Assembly (NCBI GenBank): GCA_964468205.1 | Contig: CAYXVG010000023.1 | Span: 1-64,000 of the forward strand | Length of the DNA: 64,000 nucleotides | Source: CAWELS01 sp964468205 | GTDB taxonomy: Bacteria > Acidobacteriota > Terriglobia > Bryobacterales > Bryobacteraceae | Reading direction: 5' to 3' | Part shown: one piece after another, positions 1-7,624 of the stretch | How the letters are laid out: each line of letters starts with the position of its first letter | How positions within the stretch are numbered: position 1 is the stretch's first letter | The notes under the pieces: generated by a model | Told to the model about the DNA's origin: nothing | Database searches by the model: none | The model's input: the letters and a program-made list of their open reading frames with translations, nothing else | Translations under genes and position numbers: made by a program

Positions 1-1690
1 CCGTCCCGTACGCGGCCCCGGCCGCACCACCCACAGCGCCGCGGGCCCCGTACACTGCCCCGGCCTCACCGCCCGCCGCGCCACCCGTCCCGTACACCGC
101 CCCGGCCTCGCCGCCCGCCGCGGCGCGGGCTCCGTACGCTGCGGCGGCCATCTTCCCAACCGTCTGCAGCAGGCTGTCGTGGATGTCGGTCTGGACCCGC
201 AGCATCTCCTCCGGCTCCCAACCCCGCCGGCCCTCGAGCAGTTCACGAATCCGCCGCGCCCGGTAGCCCGGCGCAAACGAGCCGCCGACTCGATGCGGGT
301 AGTCTTCCGGAAACGGGTTCTCGTTGGCCGAGACGATCAACCCCGAATCCGGGTTAAAGGCCCTCGGAAGATCCTCGAACGGGATATAGTCCTGCCACTC
401 GAACTCGCCGCTCGCCCCGTCAACCGGAGCCCAGCCGTCGTAGTCCCGCAGCGGCAGCCGCCCGGCGGCCTGGTACCCGATATTGCCCTCTACATCGGCG
501 TAGACGAAGTTCTGCGGCGGCCCCACAAACCCGGAGAGCGCCGCGCGAAACTCGTCCCAGTTCGCCGCCCGCCCAACCTCCAGGAACGGGTAGTGGAACG
601 CCCCCTCCCCGAAGGCCGTCCAGCGCAGTGCCAGTTGCGCCCCGCCCTGCGAGACCACCACCGGGCCATGAATCGTGTGATGCACCGTCAGGTTCACCGC
701 CGCCGCGTCCCTTACCCGGATCGTCTCCTGCCGCCGGCCGGCCGTGAGCGCCCGGCCCTGATGGAGATACCTTCCGGTCCGCGGGTCCAGCCGCTCGGCG
801 TAGAGATCCTGGACATCAAACGCTAGGTTGGTCACGCCCCAGGCAATCCGGCCGTTGTGCCCGGTCATCACCCCGGGGAGTCCGGTGAGCACCGCGCCCG
901 TGACGGACACTGCCGGGGTTTCAAGTTGGACCCTGTGCCAGACGGAGGGCGCCGTGAGCGTCAAATGCGGATCGTTCGCCAGCAGCGGCTTCCCCGACGC
1001 CGTGCGCTTTCCCGAAACCGCCCACGCGTTCGAACCCGGCGCCGCCTCCAGCCCGGAGCGCGCCGGGAACAGGCGGCGCAGCTTGTCCCGGGCCCCGGAC
1101 TGCAGGTACCCAACCCGGTTGGCCTCCTCCGGCCAGGTCTCACTCAGGATCCGGGCCATTTGGAGACCGATCGCGACGGAATCGGCGATACGCCAGGGCC
1201 GGGGCTCGTAGCGCAACAGCCGGAACTCGGCCGGCAAACGGCCGGCGTGGGTTTCCAGGTAGAAGTTCACTCCCCGGGCGTAGGCGGCGAACGCGAGCCG
1301 GTCCTCCTGGCGGAGGGTGCGGGCGTGCTCCTCCGCCGCGCTCGCCACGCCGATCCGGCGCGCTTGCCGGTCGCTCTCGATCGCGGCCGCGCCGAGAACC
1401 TCCGCCAGCTCCCCGTTGGCCCGCCGGCGCAGGAAGTCGAGCTGGAACATGCGGTCCTGGGCGGTAACGAATCCCTGGAGAATGAGAGCGTCGGCCTCCG
1501 TTTCGGCCCGGATGTGCGGGATGCCCAACTCGTCGCGGACCACGCTCGCCGGCTGTTCGATCGGAGCCTCCACCCGGCCGGAAGTCCGCGGCAGCGGCCG
1601 GTACAGCCACCAGTAACCGGTCCCTAACGCGGCCAGCAAGAAAATGCCGATCAATATGTTGATATATTTGAGGAACCGGTTCAGTGCCAC
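1..1690 (-). CDS. Penicillin acylase family protein (peptidase S45), 3' part missing
   Basis: N-terminal nucleophile hydrolase of the penicillin/acyl-homoserine-lactone acylase family, which cleaves amide bonds after self-processing into alpha and beta chains. A GTG start at 1690 is fixed by an in-frame TGA immediately upstream. Residues 8-28 form a membrane anchor or signal. The sequence SVVRDELGIPHI (about 49-60) and AQDRMFQLDFLRR (78-90) are typical alpha-chain motifs. GSNAWAV (219-225) is the autoprocessing site, with Ser220 becoming the catalytic N-terminal serine. The reading frame is open to the left edge, giving 563 codons; the family usually runs to about 750-800, so the C-terminus is outside the window. 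Residues about 518-563 are a 14-residue tandem repeat rich in Ala/Gly, not expected in the family. The substrate cannot be told from sequence. Confidence 0.9.
   Translation of the reverse strand, partial: MALNRFLKYINILIGIFLLAALGTGYWWLYRPLPRTSGRVEAPIEQPASVVRDELGIPHIRAETEADALILQGFVTAQDRMFQLDFLRRRANGELAEVLGAAAIESDRQARRIGVASAAEEHARTLRQEDRLAFAAYARGVNFYLETHAGRLPAEFRLLRYEPRPWRIADSVAIGLQMARILSETWPEEANRVGYLQSGARDKLRRLFPARSGLEAAPGSNAWAVSGKRTASGKPLLANDPHLTLTAPSVWHRVQLETPAVSVTGAVLTGLPGVMTGHNGRIAWGVTNLAFDVQDLYAERLDPRTGRYLHQGRALTAGRRQETIRVRDAAAVNLTVHHTIHGPVVVSQGGAQLALRWTAFGEGAFHYPFLEVGRAANWDEFRAALSGFVGPPQNFVYADVEGNIGYQAAGRLPLRDYDGWAPVDGASGEFEWQDYIPFEDLPRAFNPDSGLIVSANENPFPEDYPHRVGGSFAPGYRARRIRELLEGRRGWEPEEMLRVQTDIHDSLLQTVGKMAAAAYGARAAAGGEAGAVYGTGGAAGGEAGAVYGARGAVGGAAGAAYGT
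7..137. repeat. 42-bp tandem repeat inside the acylase gene
   Basis: The motif CGTAC recurs at 7, 49, 91 and 133, exactly 42 bp apart, with similar GC-rich sequence between. On the minus strand each unit encodes 14 residues of the pattern AxYGxxxAxGGxAG, so the repeat is in frame and keeps the acylase frame open. Three units are visible and the array may continue beyond the left edge. Confidence 0.85.
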
Positions 1691-1698
1691 TCACAGAG

Positions 1699-1704
1699 AT
1701 TGTA
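1699..1704 (-). promoter_or_regulatory. Candidate -10 box just upstream of the acylase start
   Basis: Read on the minus strand, TACAAT ends 9 nt before the GTG start at 1690, and no Shine-Dalgarno sequence precedes that start. If used, the transcript would begin at or within about 3 nt of the start codon, i.e. be leaderless. No good -35 hexamer is seen 17 bp upstream, so this is tentative. Confidence 0.25.
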
Positions 1705-1760
1705 GCGAAGACCCGTGGCTTCGCCCTCCGAGCGGCCCGAGTCCCCGAGTCTAACCAGTC

Positions 1761-3107
1761 ATGGATGACCCCCAGTTTGGCTACCGCTTCCTGATCGTCG
1801 CCTTCTTGCTGCTGCTCAACGGCTTCTTCGCCGGGGCCGAAGTGGCGCTGCTCTCCGTGCGGCAATCCCGCCTCAAGGAACTGGCCGCCTCGGGCCGCGT
1901 CGGAGCCAAGGCGGCTCTCTCCCTACTGGAACATCCCGAGCGCCTGCTATCGGTAGTGCAGGTCGGTGTCACCTTGACGAGTCTCGGCCTCGGCTGGGCA
2001 GGCGAAGCGACGCTGTTCCGGCTGTTCCAGGCGATGCTCGCCCCGTTCGTGGCCTTGAATCCCGTCATGGAAGGCGCTCTGCACGGGGCCAGCTTCGCGC
2101 TGGCTTTCGCGGCGATGATCTACGCCCACGTCGTCATCGGGGAGGTGGTGCCGAAAAACCTCGCCATTGAACGGGCTGATCACCTCGCCATCATCGTCGC
2201 CCCCGTCCTGCTGGCGTTCTACAAGGTGGTGACCCCCTTCGTCTTCGTGATCGAGCGCTCGGCCGGAGGGCTCTCCCGGCTCTTGGGTCTGAAGGGCCGG
2301 CTTGGCGGAGGGCATTCGGCCGAGGAACTGAAGTTTATCCTCTCCGACAGCCGCCGCCGCGGACACATCGAATCCTTCGAAGAAATGGCCATCAAAAATC
2401 TGATCGATCTCCGGGACTACCTCGTCCGCGAGATCATGGTGCCCCGCAGCGAGGTCATCTCGGTTCCGATCGACGCCTCGCTCGACGACATCCTGCGGGT
2501 CGGCACTGACCACCAGCTCTCGCGGATCCCCGTCTACGAGGGTGAGCCCGAGAGGATCATCGGAATCGTGCATGCCAAGGATCTGCTCACGGTCTGGCGC
2601 CGGTGGCGCTCCGCCGGGCGGCCCGGCGGATTCAACCTTCGCTTCATGATCTCGCCCCCCTTTGTCGTGCCGGAAACCAAGCCCGTGAACCAATTAATCG
2701 ACGAGTTCCGCGAGAAGCGGTCCCACATGGCGCTAGTCGTCGACGAGTTCGGCGCCGTCGTCGGGGTGGTGACCCTCGAGGACGTGCTCGAGCAGATCTT
2801 CGGTGAGATCGAGGACGAGCACGACGTCCACTTGCCGCCCGCCGAGTCCGCTCCCGTGCTGGAACTCGACGGCGGCTTTAACATTCGGGACCTCCAGACC
2901 CAATACGGCATCGAACTGCCGGTCGACGCAGGTTTCGAGACCCTGGCCGGATTCATCCTCTCCCGGCTCGGCCATATTCCCGAGGCCGGGGCGGAAATCG
3001 AGTACGAAGGCTACCGCTTCACTGTTCTGGAAATGGAGAAAAACCGCATTGCCAAGGTCCTCGTCGTGCGGCTGGACGGCCAGGAGGCCGCGGAGCAGCC
3101 GGCGTAG
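1761..3107 (+). CDS. CorC/HlyC-type CNNM transporter-like membrane protein
   Basis: Integral membrane protein of the UPF0053/hemolysin-C family, several members of which act in Mg2+/Co2+ efflux or tolerance. Order: DUF21/CNNM membrane domain with hydrophobic segments in about the first 180 residues (LLLLNGFFAGAEVALLSVR near the N-terminus is typical), then two CBS domains (about 215-350; IMVPRSEVISVP and VVDEFGAVVGVVTLEDVLEQIFGEIEDE are characteristic), then a CorC_HlyC C-terminal domain (about 365-440). At 448 residues it has the full family length. It is divergent from the acylase gene, with 70 bp between starts. Its last codons form the left end of a minisatellite shared with the next gene. 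The transported ion is not determinable. Confidence 0.93.
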   Translation: MDDPQFGYRFLIVAFLLLLNGFFAGAEVALLSVRQSRLKELAASGRVGAKAALSLLEHPERLLSVVQVGVTLTSLGLGWAGEATLFRLFQAMLAPFVALNPVMEGALHGASFALAFAAMIYAHVVIGEVVPKNLAIERADHLAIIVAPVLLAFYKVVTPFVFVIERSAGGLSRLLGLKGRLGGGHSAEELKFILSDSRRRGHIESFEEMAIKNLIDLRDYLVREIMVPRSEVISVPIDASLDDILRVGTDHQLSRIPVYEGEPERIIGIVHAKDLLTVWRRWRSAGRPGGFNLRFMISPPFVVPETKPVNQLIDEFREKRSHMALVVDEFGAVVGVVTLEDVLEQIFGEIEDEHDVHLPPAESAPVLELDGGFNIRDLQTQYGIELPVDAGFETLAGFILSRLGHIPEAGAEIEYEGYRFTVLEMEKNRIAKVLVVRLDGQEAAEQPA

Positions 3108-3508
3108 GCTCCCCTTACTCCGCCAGCTCCAGCGCCCCGCCGGTGTCCCGCAGCCGGAAGCAGCCGGCGTAGGCTCCCCTACTCCGCCAGCTCCAGCGCC
3201 CCGCCGGTGTCCCGCAGCCGGAAGCAGCCGGCGTAGGCTCCCCTNNNNNNNNNNNNNNNNNNNNNNNNNNNNNNNNNNNNNNNNNNNNNNNNNNNNNNNN
3301 NNNNNNNNNNNNNNNNNNNNNNNNNNNNNNNNNNNNNNNNNNNNGCTCCAGCGCCCCGCCGGTGTCCCGCAGCCGGAAGCAGCCGGCGTAGGCTCCCCTT
3401 ACTCCGCCAGCTCCAGCGCCCCGCCGATGTCCCGCAGCCGGAAGCAGCCGGCGTAGGCTCCCCTACTCCGCCAGCTCCAGCGCCCCGCCGGTGTCCCGCA
3501 GCCGGAAG
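3096..3508. repeat. 64/65-bp tandem repeat spanning two convergent stop codons
   Basis: A unit beginning CAGCCGGCGTAGG starts at 3096, 3161 and 3225, then after the N-run at 3380 and 3445, with periods of 64 or 65 bp depending on one T in a CCCCT(T)ACT stretch. Each unit joins the last codons and stop (TAG, 3105-3107 in copy 1) of the CorC-type gene to the last codons and stop (CTA on +, 3463-3465 in the last copy) of the GH43-like gene. The array is therefore a duplication of the junction between two convergent gene ends. The copy number is unknown because the array contains the assembly gap. Confidence 0.9.
3245..3344. other. Assembly gap of exactly 100 N
   Basis: One hundred consecutive N, the usual placeholder for a scaffold join of unknown size. 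It sits inside the tandem repeat, so the repeat itself probably broke the assembly. The true distance between 3244 and 3345 is unknown. Confidence 0.98.
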
Positions 3509-4440
3509 AAGCGGGCGCGTTCATCGGGGCTGGAATTCGGTTGATGCAGCACGAGCGTCAGCCGGCCGTCAAAGGTCCTGAAGATCATGCCATGTCCGCC
3601 GTTGGCCCGGAAGAGCGGTTCGCGAACCTGTTCCCACGGGCCCTGGACCTTTCCGGTCTGCGATACGGCCAGACCCACGGCGTACTCCTCCTCTCCGAAG
3701 CTCGACCAGATCATGAGCAGCTTGCCGGCTTTCGTGCGGTAGAGGAACGGGCCGTCGGTGACGTAGCCGCTGTGCTCTCCCCCGGCGTCACTCAGGTTCC
3801 GCACCCAGGCCGCCTCGCTGGCGCGGAACAGCGTCTCCGGTTCGCCGGCCACGCCCGAGAGGTTGGGTTCCAACCGGACAAGCTCCATCGTACCGTCGCC
3901 GACCTGGACCCATTCATGGCAGAAAATCATCCAGGGAACGCCGTCCTCCACCCAGAGCGTCCCGTCGAGAGACATCCAATCCGGAGGCGTATGCGGTCCG
4001 TTGTGGAAGGGCCGGAAAGGACCTTTCGGTGACTCGGCCACCAGGATTTGCGAGCCCCGCGGAGCCATCGCCGGGCCGGACTCGCGCCGCCCCCAATCCT
4101 CCTCGCCGGTGAATGTGACGAACAGATAGAACTTCCCGCGATAGGCGTGGACCTCGGGAGCCCAGACCATCCGCCGGGCCCAGAAATTGTCAGGGACCAC
4201 GAAGACCGGTTCGGGGCCGGACCACCTTTCGAGGTCCTTGCTGGTGTAGACCTCCACGCCGCGTTGGCGCGAGTTGGCGCCTGCGCGGTTCCCCATCTGG
4301 GCATACATGTAATAAGTGCGGGTCTTCTCGTCCGCGAGGACGTAAGGGTCGCGGATGCGGATCTCGGAGAGCGTCAGGGTCTGAGCCGGCGCGGCCGCGG
4401 CGCCCAACGCCAGCATGACCCCCCATTCCCGGAGCTTCAT
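3463..4440 (-). CDS. Secreted GH43-like glycoside hydrolase
   Basis: Probable five-bladed beta-propeller enzyme acting on arabinan/xylan-type side chains outside the cytoplasm. Residues 1-19 are a signal peptide. IRIRDPYVLAD (about 27-37) carries the catalytic base Asp of family 43, followed by MVWAPEVHAYRGKFYLFVT (a WAPE/D blade motif), DGTLWVEDGVPWMIF and VTDGPFLYRTKAGKLLMIWSSF. In many GH43 proteins the last motif is EGP, with Glu as general acid; here it reads TDGP, so the acid may be an Asp or lie elsewhere. The length of 325 residues fits a single catalytic domain. It lies 18 bp downstream of the GH113-like gene on the same strand, probably as one transcription unit. The exact substrate is unknown. 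Confidence 0.75.
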   Translation of the reverse strand: MKLREWGVMLALGAAAAPAQTLTLSEIRIRDPYVLADEKTRTYYMYAQMGNRAGANSRQRGVEVYTSKDLERWSGPEPVFVVPDNFWARRMVWAPEVHAYRGKFYLFVTFTGEEDWGRRESGPAMAPRGSQILVAESPKGPFRPFHNGPHTPPDWMSLDGTLWVEDGVPWMIFCHEWVQVGDGTMELVRLEPNLSGVAGEPETLFRASEAAWVRNLSDAGGEHSGYVTDGPFLYRTKAGKLLMIWSSFGEEEYAVGLAVSQTGKVQGPWEQVREPLFRANGGHGMIFRTFDGRLTLVLHQPNSSPDERARFFRLRDTGGALELAE

Positions 4441-4458
4441 GTCGTGATCTATTATGGC

Positions 4459-5496
4459 CTACGCCCCGCCGCTCTGCAGGTACCACTTCGCCATCACATC
4501 CATCGCGGGCTTGTTCCAGGGGGAGTGCGAGGTGTCCTCGGGCCCGCCCATGCCGTTCGAGCCGATCTTCCACCAGTAGACTCCATGAAACCAGGGCTGG
4601 TCCCAGTAGGCGGCGAGCGCCGCCTCGTAACACCGGGCCTGGTCTTCGAGCGATACTTCGTCCCGGTCGTCGGCCCAGGGTTCGCGGTGGGGGTCCTTGA
4701 GGGAAGGAAAGCCGGCCTCGGGGAAGAGCACCGGCTTGCCGAAGCGGCTGTGCACGGCGCTGATCTTCTGCAGGACGCCGCTCGCGTCGAGGGAATCAGG
4801 CAGCGGGTAGTAGTTGTTGAGGCCGATGAAGTCCAACGCGTCCCAGAAGTTCACTGTCTCGAACTCGTGTCCCCAGTTGGCGGCGTAGACCAGCTTCCCC
4901 GCGAACCGGTCCCGCGCGACGGCGATCAGACGCCGCCACTCGGCCTCGTACTTGATGAGTTTTGAGAACTCGACGCCCACGGAGAACAGGTGCGCGCCGG
5001 CTCTCGCCGCCAGGTCCGCATAGTGGCTCAGGAACTTCTCGTAACCGTCGAACCAAGTGCGGCGCTCCTCGCTGGAATCGTAGTCGAGGTCTCCAGGGAA
5101 GCCGCGCGGCACCCAGATTTGCGGCTTCAGAAGGAACCGCAGGCCGGCCTCGTGGATCAACTCCGAGAGCTTCAGAATGGACTCGTCCCGCTCCCACGAA
5201 CGCCGGCCGCTGAAACGCAGTTCGGTGGAGCCGAGCCGGCACGCCCCATAAGGAACGAGGGCGACCGAATTCACGCCGAATTCAGGAAGCTTACGGAGGA
5301 TTTGCCGGGCGCGGTCCGACTCGTAACGGTCCGGCCACTCGGAAGTGAAGTTGACGCCGCGATGGAAATCGCCGCCGCGGGATGGCGGATTGCTGGGAAT
5401 AGCTTCGGCGGCCGGAGTCCCGGCTGGCTCCCGTGGGGAACACCCCAAGAGCGTGGCGGTTCCCAGTGCTGAGAAACTGAATTCCCGGCGTGTCAT
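4459..5496 (-). CDS. GH113-like TIM-barrel glycoside hydrolase, exported
   Basis: The ATG at 5496 is chosen because GAGGGGG lies 5 nt before it; an earlier in-frame TTG has no such signal. The start MTRREFSFSALGTATLLGC looks like a Tat or lipoprotein signal with Cys about residue 19. The body resembles family 113 beta-mannanases: GVNFTSEW near the start, GVNSVALVPYG, LLKPQIWVP, HLFSVGVEFSK (putative acid/base Glu), DFIGLNNYYPL and KPVLFPEAGFPS (putative nucleophile Glu), then WDQPWFHGVYWWK. Family assignment rests on motif pattern only. It is likely co-transcribed with the downstream GH43-like gene, suggesting shared action on a plant or microbial polysaccharide. Confidence 0.65.
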   Translation of the reverse strand: MTRREFSFSALGTATLLGCSPREPAGTPAAEAIPSNPPSRGGDFHRGVNFTSEWPDRYESDRARQILRKLPEFGVNSVALVPYGACRLGSTELRFSGRRSWERDESILKLSELIHEAGLRFLLKPQIWVPRGFPGDLDYDSSEERRTWFDGYEKFLSHYADLAARAGAHLFSVGVEFSKLIKYEAEWRRLIAVARDRFAGKLVYAANWGHEFETVNFWDALDFIGLNNYYPLPDSLDASGVLQKISAVHSRFGKPVLFPEAGFPSLKDPHREPWADDRDEVSLEDQARCYEAALAAYWDQPWFHGVYWWKIGSNGMGGPEDTSHSPWNKPAMDVMAKWYLQSGGA

Positions 5497-5564
5497 GCTT
5501 GCCCCCTCATTTCGCGTCAAGCTGCGGCGCTCGGGCGCGGCGGCTGGGAAATCCGCGCCACTTT

Positions 5565-6794
5565 CTAGTACGGACTACCCTGCATCGGTCCGGCGGCCAT
5601 CGCCTGCTGCCGGGCCATCAGTTTCTCGACTTCCTTCTTGAGCGGTCCCACGGCCTTCGAATAGATCATCTTGTAGGACTGGCAGAAATAGTCCAGGTCC
5701 GCGAAGTTCCGGTTTGGCGCATGCCGGAACTTCGGGCATCCCTGTTTGCAGACCGAGCGGTACTCGCACTTCTGGCATTCCTCATGGGGAATGGTCTTCA
5801 CTTGCGAGAATTCGTAGCGCCGCTTGCGCCGCGCGATCTCGCTCCAGGAGTCCAGGTTGATGTTGCCCAGTTTCCAGCTCGATTCCACGAAAAAGTCGCA
5901 CGGATAAATGTCGCCGTTGTACTCCACCACCAGGTAGCTGTCGCAGGTGTCGTGCATCGTGCAAGTGCCGGGCTTGATGCCGGCGAGCGCCTCGGCCAGG
6001 TTGTCGAAGAAGCGGATCCGGTTCTTGCGGCGATCGGGCCACCAGAGGTCGAACGTCTCGCAGAGGAACTTCCCGTACTGCTCCGGCGTGATGGTGAACG
6101 GCATCCGCGAGCCGTCCGGGTGGAACTCGGAGAGCGGAATGTACTGCACGTTGTCCAGGCCGAGTTCCTTGAAGAAGAAGCGGTAAAGCTCCTTCGGCTT
6201 ATCGACGTTCGCCTGGCTGAGGACGCAGAGAATATTGAACTCCACGTTCTTCTTGCGCAACGTCTCGATGCCCTTCATCACCTGCTTCCAGGTGCCCCGG
6301 CCGCCTTTGTTGAAGCGGTAGAGGTCGTGAATTTCCTGGGGGCCATCGCACGAAACTCCCAGCAGCCAGTTGTACTCCCGGAACAGGTCGCACCAGCCTT
6401 CGTCGATCACGATGGCGTTGGTTTGCAGAGCATTGCTGACGTTCTGCCCGTCGCGCCCATAGCGCTTCTGCAACTCGACCAGCTTCTCGAAGAAGCCGAG
6501 GCCGGCAAGCGTCGGTTCGCCGCCTTGAAAGGCGAAGACCGAGTTCGGATAGGAATAGAAGAGGAAGTTGTCAACCAGCCGCTCGAGCGTCTCGTCGGTC
6601 ATCTTCCGGTCCGGGAGCGCCTTATACGGATCGGCCTCCCGGTCGAGATAGAAACAGTAGGCGCAGTCCAGGTTACAGACCGCCGAAGCCGGCTTGATCA
6701 GCAGCGATGTAATTCGCGGCACGGATCCCAGCCAGGAATCAAGGTTGTGAGCGCTGCTCTGTCCCAGGATGGGCAGCGCGATTCCGTTTCCCAT
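5565..6794 (-). CDS. Anaerobic sulfatase-maturating enzyme (radical SAM, SPASM)
   Basis: Oxidises the active-site Cys or Ser of sulfatases to formylglycine in the cytoplasm. The radical-SAM cluster motif is CNLDCAYCFY (Cys40, 44, 47 from the ATG at 6794), in the family hallmark SLLIKPASAVCNLDC. FAFQGGEPTLAG is the SAM-binding GGE motif. The C-terminus has the SPASM cysteines: CTMHDTCDSYL, YPCDFF, CQKCEYRSVCKQGCP and YFC. The annotated start leaves only 25 bp to the divergent alkD-like gene and lacks a Shine-Dalgarno site; a GTG 23 codons further in, close to the conserved region, is an alternative. The window also encodes a Cys-type sulfatase at 34743-36179, a plausible client. Confidence 0.9.
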   Translation of the reverse strand: MGNGIALPILGQSSAHNLDSWLGSVPRITSLLIKPASAVCNLDCAYCFYLDREADPYKALPDRKMTDETLERLVDNFLFYSYPNSVFAFQGGEPTLAGLGFFEKLVELQKRYGRDGQNVSNALQTNAIVIDEGWCDLFREYNWLLGVSCDGPQEIHDLYRFNKGGRGTWKQVMKGIETLRKKNVEFNILCVLSQANVDKPKELYRFFFKELGLDNVQYIPLSEFHPDGSRMPFTITPEQYGKFLCETFDLWWPDRRKNRIRFFDNLAEALAGIKPGTCTMHDTCDSYLVVEYNGDIYPCDFFVESSWKLGNINLDSWSEIARRKRRYEFSQVKTIPHEECQKCEYRSVCKQGCPKFRHAPNRNFADLDYFCQSYKMIYSKAVGPLKKEVEKLMARQQAMAAGPMQGSPY

Positions 6795-6819
6795 GCATTC
6801 AACATATCATCACAACGAG

Positions 6820-7530
6820 ATGCAACTTGAGGAACTGCTCGCCGAGATTCGTAAACAGTTGCTGGCGGCGGTGGATCCGGCCTACCGCGAGGGCGCCCGC
6901 AACTACTTCACCGAGCCAATTGACAACTACGGTGTACGCACGCCGCAGGTGCGCAAAATCGCCTCCGCCGCTTACCGGAAATGGAAGAACTGGCCGCGGG
7001 CGGAGCGGGACGCCCTGTGCGAATCGCTGTGGGAGAGCGGGAAAATGGAGGAGGGCAGCGTTGCGATTGTCCTCTATAGCAAGGTGGCGAAAGCGTGCGG
7101 CGGCCGGGAGTTCCGGTTGTTCGAGCGGTGGCTCAACCGTTACGTCACGAATTGGGCCCACTGCGACGGCGTCTCCTCGTGGCTGGTCGCGGGCTGCATC
7201 GCCAACGAGCCTTCGCTGATTGACCGCCTGCCCGCGTGGACCCGCTCGCGGAATCGATGGAAGCGCCGGGCGGCGGCGGTCTCCTTGCTGCAAGAGGCGA
7301 AGGCCGGCCGGCACACGGAGCGGGTTTTCGAGATCGCCGGCCTGTTGCTTGACGACCGTGCCGGCATGGTGCGGAAAGGCGTCGGCTGGCTGCTCAAGGA
7401 GGCATACCCGCGGCGGCCGAGCGAAGTGGTTGAGTTCCTCGCGCCGCGCCGCGACCGGCCGGCGCGATTATTGTTGCGCTACGCCGCGGAGAAGATGTCC
7501 GCGCGCGACAGGGAGCGGGTGCTGGGTTGA
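6820..7530 (+). CDS. AlkD-like DNA alkylation repair glycosylase
   Basis: HEAT-like-repeat DNA glycosylase family that excises N3- and N7-alkylpurines. The protein has 236 residues from the ATG at 6820; further in-frame ATGs at 6793 and 6769 are less likely because they would overlap the divergent gene. YGVRTPQVRKIA is an AlkD-type N-terminal motif. RYVTNWAHCDGVSSWLV places the catalytic Asp (in the position of Asp113 of Bacillus AlkD), and RWKRRAAAVSLL carries the Arg corresponding to Arg148. MVRKGVGWLLKEAYPRRP is the family C-terminal helix. A second alkylation-repair gene of the AlkC type lies at 38233-39474. Confidence 0.88.
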   Translation: MQLEELLAEIRKQLLAAVDPAYREGARNYFTEPIDNYGVRTPQVRKIASAAYRKWKNWPRAERDALCESLWESGKMEEGSVAIVLYSKVAKACGGREFRLFERWLNRYVTNWAHCDGVSSWLVAGCIANEPSLIDRLPAWTRSRNRWKRRAAAVSLLQEAKAGRHTERVFEIAGLLLDDRAGMVRKGVGWLLKEAYPRRPSEVVEFLAPRRDRPARLLLRYAAEKMSARDRERVLG

Positions 7531-7579
7531 GCGGGGCGCGCCGCAAAGATTTGCGTTTATCTTGCGTTCATTCGCGGTT

Positions 7580-7585
7580 TATAAT
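7580..7585 (+). promoter_or_regulatory. Candidate -10 box for the 809-residue protein gene
   Basis: TATAAT at 7580-7585 lies 39 bp before the ATG at 7625, in an AT-richer stretch after the previous gene. A weak TTATCT at 7557-7562 sits 17 bp upstream as a possible -35. No clear Shine-Dalgarno sequence precedes the ATG. Confidence 0.4.
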
Positions 7586-7624
7586 ACTTGTAACGCGACT
7601 GCTCTAGCGACGTCTCCGTATCCA

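Noticed and set aside
1029..1042. GTTCGAAC resembling a tRNA T-loop
   Set aside because: It lies inside the acylase coding sequence, and no acceptor or anticodon stem can be formed around it.
179..1627. Several plus-strand ORFs opposite the acylase gene
   Set aside because: They are the antisense of a gene with clear S45 motifs, have Arg/Pro-rich low-complexity translations and no ribosome-binding sites.
2803..3456. ORF running through the N-gap
   Set aside because: It is an out-of-frame reading of the CorC-type gene end and the tandem repeat, and contains untranslatable N codons.
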